A stretch of DNA of 64,000 bases from JBBQFI01 sp038237805 (GTDB lineage: Bacteria > Verrucomicrobiota > Verrucomicrobiia > Chthoniobacterales > UBA10450): positions 116,638 through 180,637 of the forward strand of contig JBBRYI010000008.1 in assembly GCA_038237805.1 (NCBI GenBank). Direction: 5' to 3'. Shown here in pieces: positions 63,566-64,000 of this stretch. The position numbers were made by a program, and so were the translations under genes. How positions within the stretch are numbered: position 1 is the stretch's first letter; the number at the start of each line of letters is the position of its first letter. A model generated the notes under the pieces. That model worked only from the letters and a program-made list of their open reading frames with translations, ran no database searches and was not told the origin of the DNA.

Positions 63566-63859
63566 CTAAAGATACATAAACGACGACAGTATCAGGTAAA
63601 CGAGGGCTCTGCCCAGTCCAAATAGAGCCCCAAGCCAGTCGACGAATAACCGCCCTAGCTGCACGATAAGAAAAAGAGCCAGCAGAAGCTGAATGCACTC
63701 TTGGAACACAATTTCGGCGCTAGTGTAATGGTGAAAGAAAAACACCCATAGCAAATTGACAACGCAGGCTGGCAAGATCAGCGCTTCAAGCGCTCGGCTA
63801 AGCAGCTTGGAGAACCGGCGAAAGGAAAAACCGGTGTAATCGCTAAGTGCGGTGTGCAT
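63566..63859 (-). CDS. Small membrane protein cassette
   Basis: The 97-residue protein starts three bases after the core of attC_3. It has two or three helices (LILPACVVNLLWVFFFHHY; IQLLLALFLIVQLGRLFVDW; ALVYLILSSFMYL). No family is recognised. It is a complete cassette: core, ATG, stop, then attC_2 26 bp further on. Confidence 0.75.
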   Translation of the reverse strand: MHTALSDYTGFSFRRFSKLLSRALEALILPACVVNLLWVFFFHHYTSAEIVFQECIQLLLALFLIVQLGRLFVDWLGALFGLGRALVYLILSSFMYL

Positions 63860-63860
63860 G

Positions 63861-63984
63861 ACCTAACGAGACGGAGCTCAGCTACCGCTGGCGGGAGCGA
63901 ACGTCAATTGGAATGGAGGTGTTTTCATAATGTGATTCGGGGCGTGAAAGGCGGCCAGCGGTTGGCTGCAGCGCTTGGTTAGAT
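63861..63984 (-). other. attC_3 recombination site
   Basis: On the minus strand ATCTAACCAAGCGCTGCAGC, then CAACCGCTGGCC, pairs with CCAGCGGTAGCTGAG and ends CTCGTTAGGT, 124 bp. It faces the same way as attC_1 and attC_2. The cassette to the right continues beyond the window, and an attI/intI would be expected on that side. Confidence 0.9.
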
Positions 63985-64000
63985 GGTTTGGTGGTGAAAC

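Larger units (their letters stand above)
3115..63870. repeat. Dispersed 10-mer GCCTAACGAG / CTCGTTAGGC
   Basis: Exact copies start at 5403, 5941, 6528, 9232, 11799, 15563, 17668, 18656, 21182, 24297, 37888, 40406, 41309, 41415, 54507 and 57897. One-mismatch copies include 3115, 7396, 7960, 22422, 24890, 32780, 37845, 42741, 45331, 46662, 48140, 55509, 58682, 59626, 60459, 62743 and 63861. Both strands are used about equally. Copies lie inside conserved genes in several frames (LVRQ, SLG, PNE, LT), across stop codons (RR-stop type: 6528, 24297, 60552) and between genes. About 0.12 exact copy is expected by chance in 64 kb. Confidence 0.9.

Noticed and set aside
3115..63870. Chi or KOPS role for the 10-mer
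   Set aside because: Copies are divided about equally between strands, whereas such signals are strand-biased.

Overview
The window is high-GC chromosomal DNA that looks like a soil member of the Verrucomicrobiota (Spartobacteria/Chthoniobacter-like), probably a metagenomic or single-genome contig. This is an inference. It rests on several secreted proteins ending in the roughly 110-residue 'NISTRG...GPSL...NDNW...YTAIVRGK..TGVALVEVY' module, a dockerin-like duplicated C-terminus, an orphan Dop and an ARC/Mpa ATPase of the Pup/UBact proteasome pathway, and an ADOP-type MacB/FtsX permease. No rRNA, CRISPR array, prophage or recognisable insertion sequence was seen. One tRNA-Asp(GTC) is present.

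Layout. 0-10 kb is housekeeping: a partial membrane-anchored protein at the left edge, an ACT protein, lysS, a glutaredoxin, a class A penicillin-binding protein, a MocA-like plus XdhC pair, a decayed xanthine dehydrogenase large-subunit end, an ECF sigma factor and infC. 10-19 kb holds a DsbA-like protein, a rhomboid protease, glycogen phosphorylase, a GDSL esterase and Dop. 19-33 kb holds an XRE regulator between secreted-protein loci that share a GGTAAC palindrome, a two-component pair whose response regulator is broken by a small internal inversion, MBL, EamA and Lcl-type proteins, an M13 peptidase, a BNR-repeat secreted protein and gluconokinase. 33-48 kb holds an oxidoreductase, an astacin-type metalloprotease, small regulators, a DUF5677 gene between direct repeats, an NRAMP-family transporter, a PLP ammonia-lyase and several small membrane enzymes. 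48-60 kb holds a class III cyclase-TPR protein lying between the 3' end of arc and a degenerate second copy of that 3' end, then tRNA-Asp, dinB, a UPF0173 hydrolase and the ADOP permease. 60-64 kb grades into a cassette array with three complete attC sites, all oriented leftwards.

Two signals stand out. First, a non-palindromic 10-mer, GCCTAACGAG/CTCGTTAGGC, occurs at least 16 times exactly and about as often with one mismatch. It occurs on both strands, inside and between genes, where about 0.1 copy is expected. It matches the core box of the local attC sites and behaves like a DNA-uptake-type or other genome-wide signal. Second, the contig carries many small rearrangements: a micro-inversion, a duplicated gene 3' end, an in-frame palindromic insertion, and several single-base frameshifts. 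These mark either an unusually plastic genome or assembly error, and reads would separate the two.

Functional links visible here are: XdhC plus a MocA-like protein with the remnant of the molybdenum hydroxylase they would mature; Dop plus ARC without Pup, PafA or 20S genes in the window; a histidine kinase translationally coupled to its damaged response regulator; and integron cassettes carrying a methyltransferase, a GFA-family protein and small membrane proteins.
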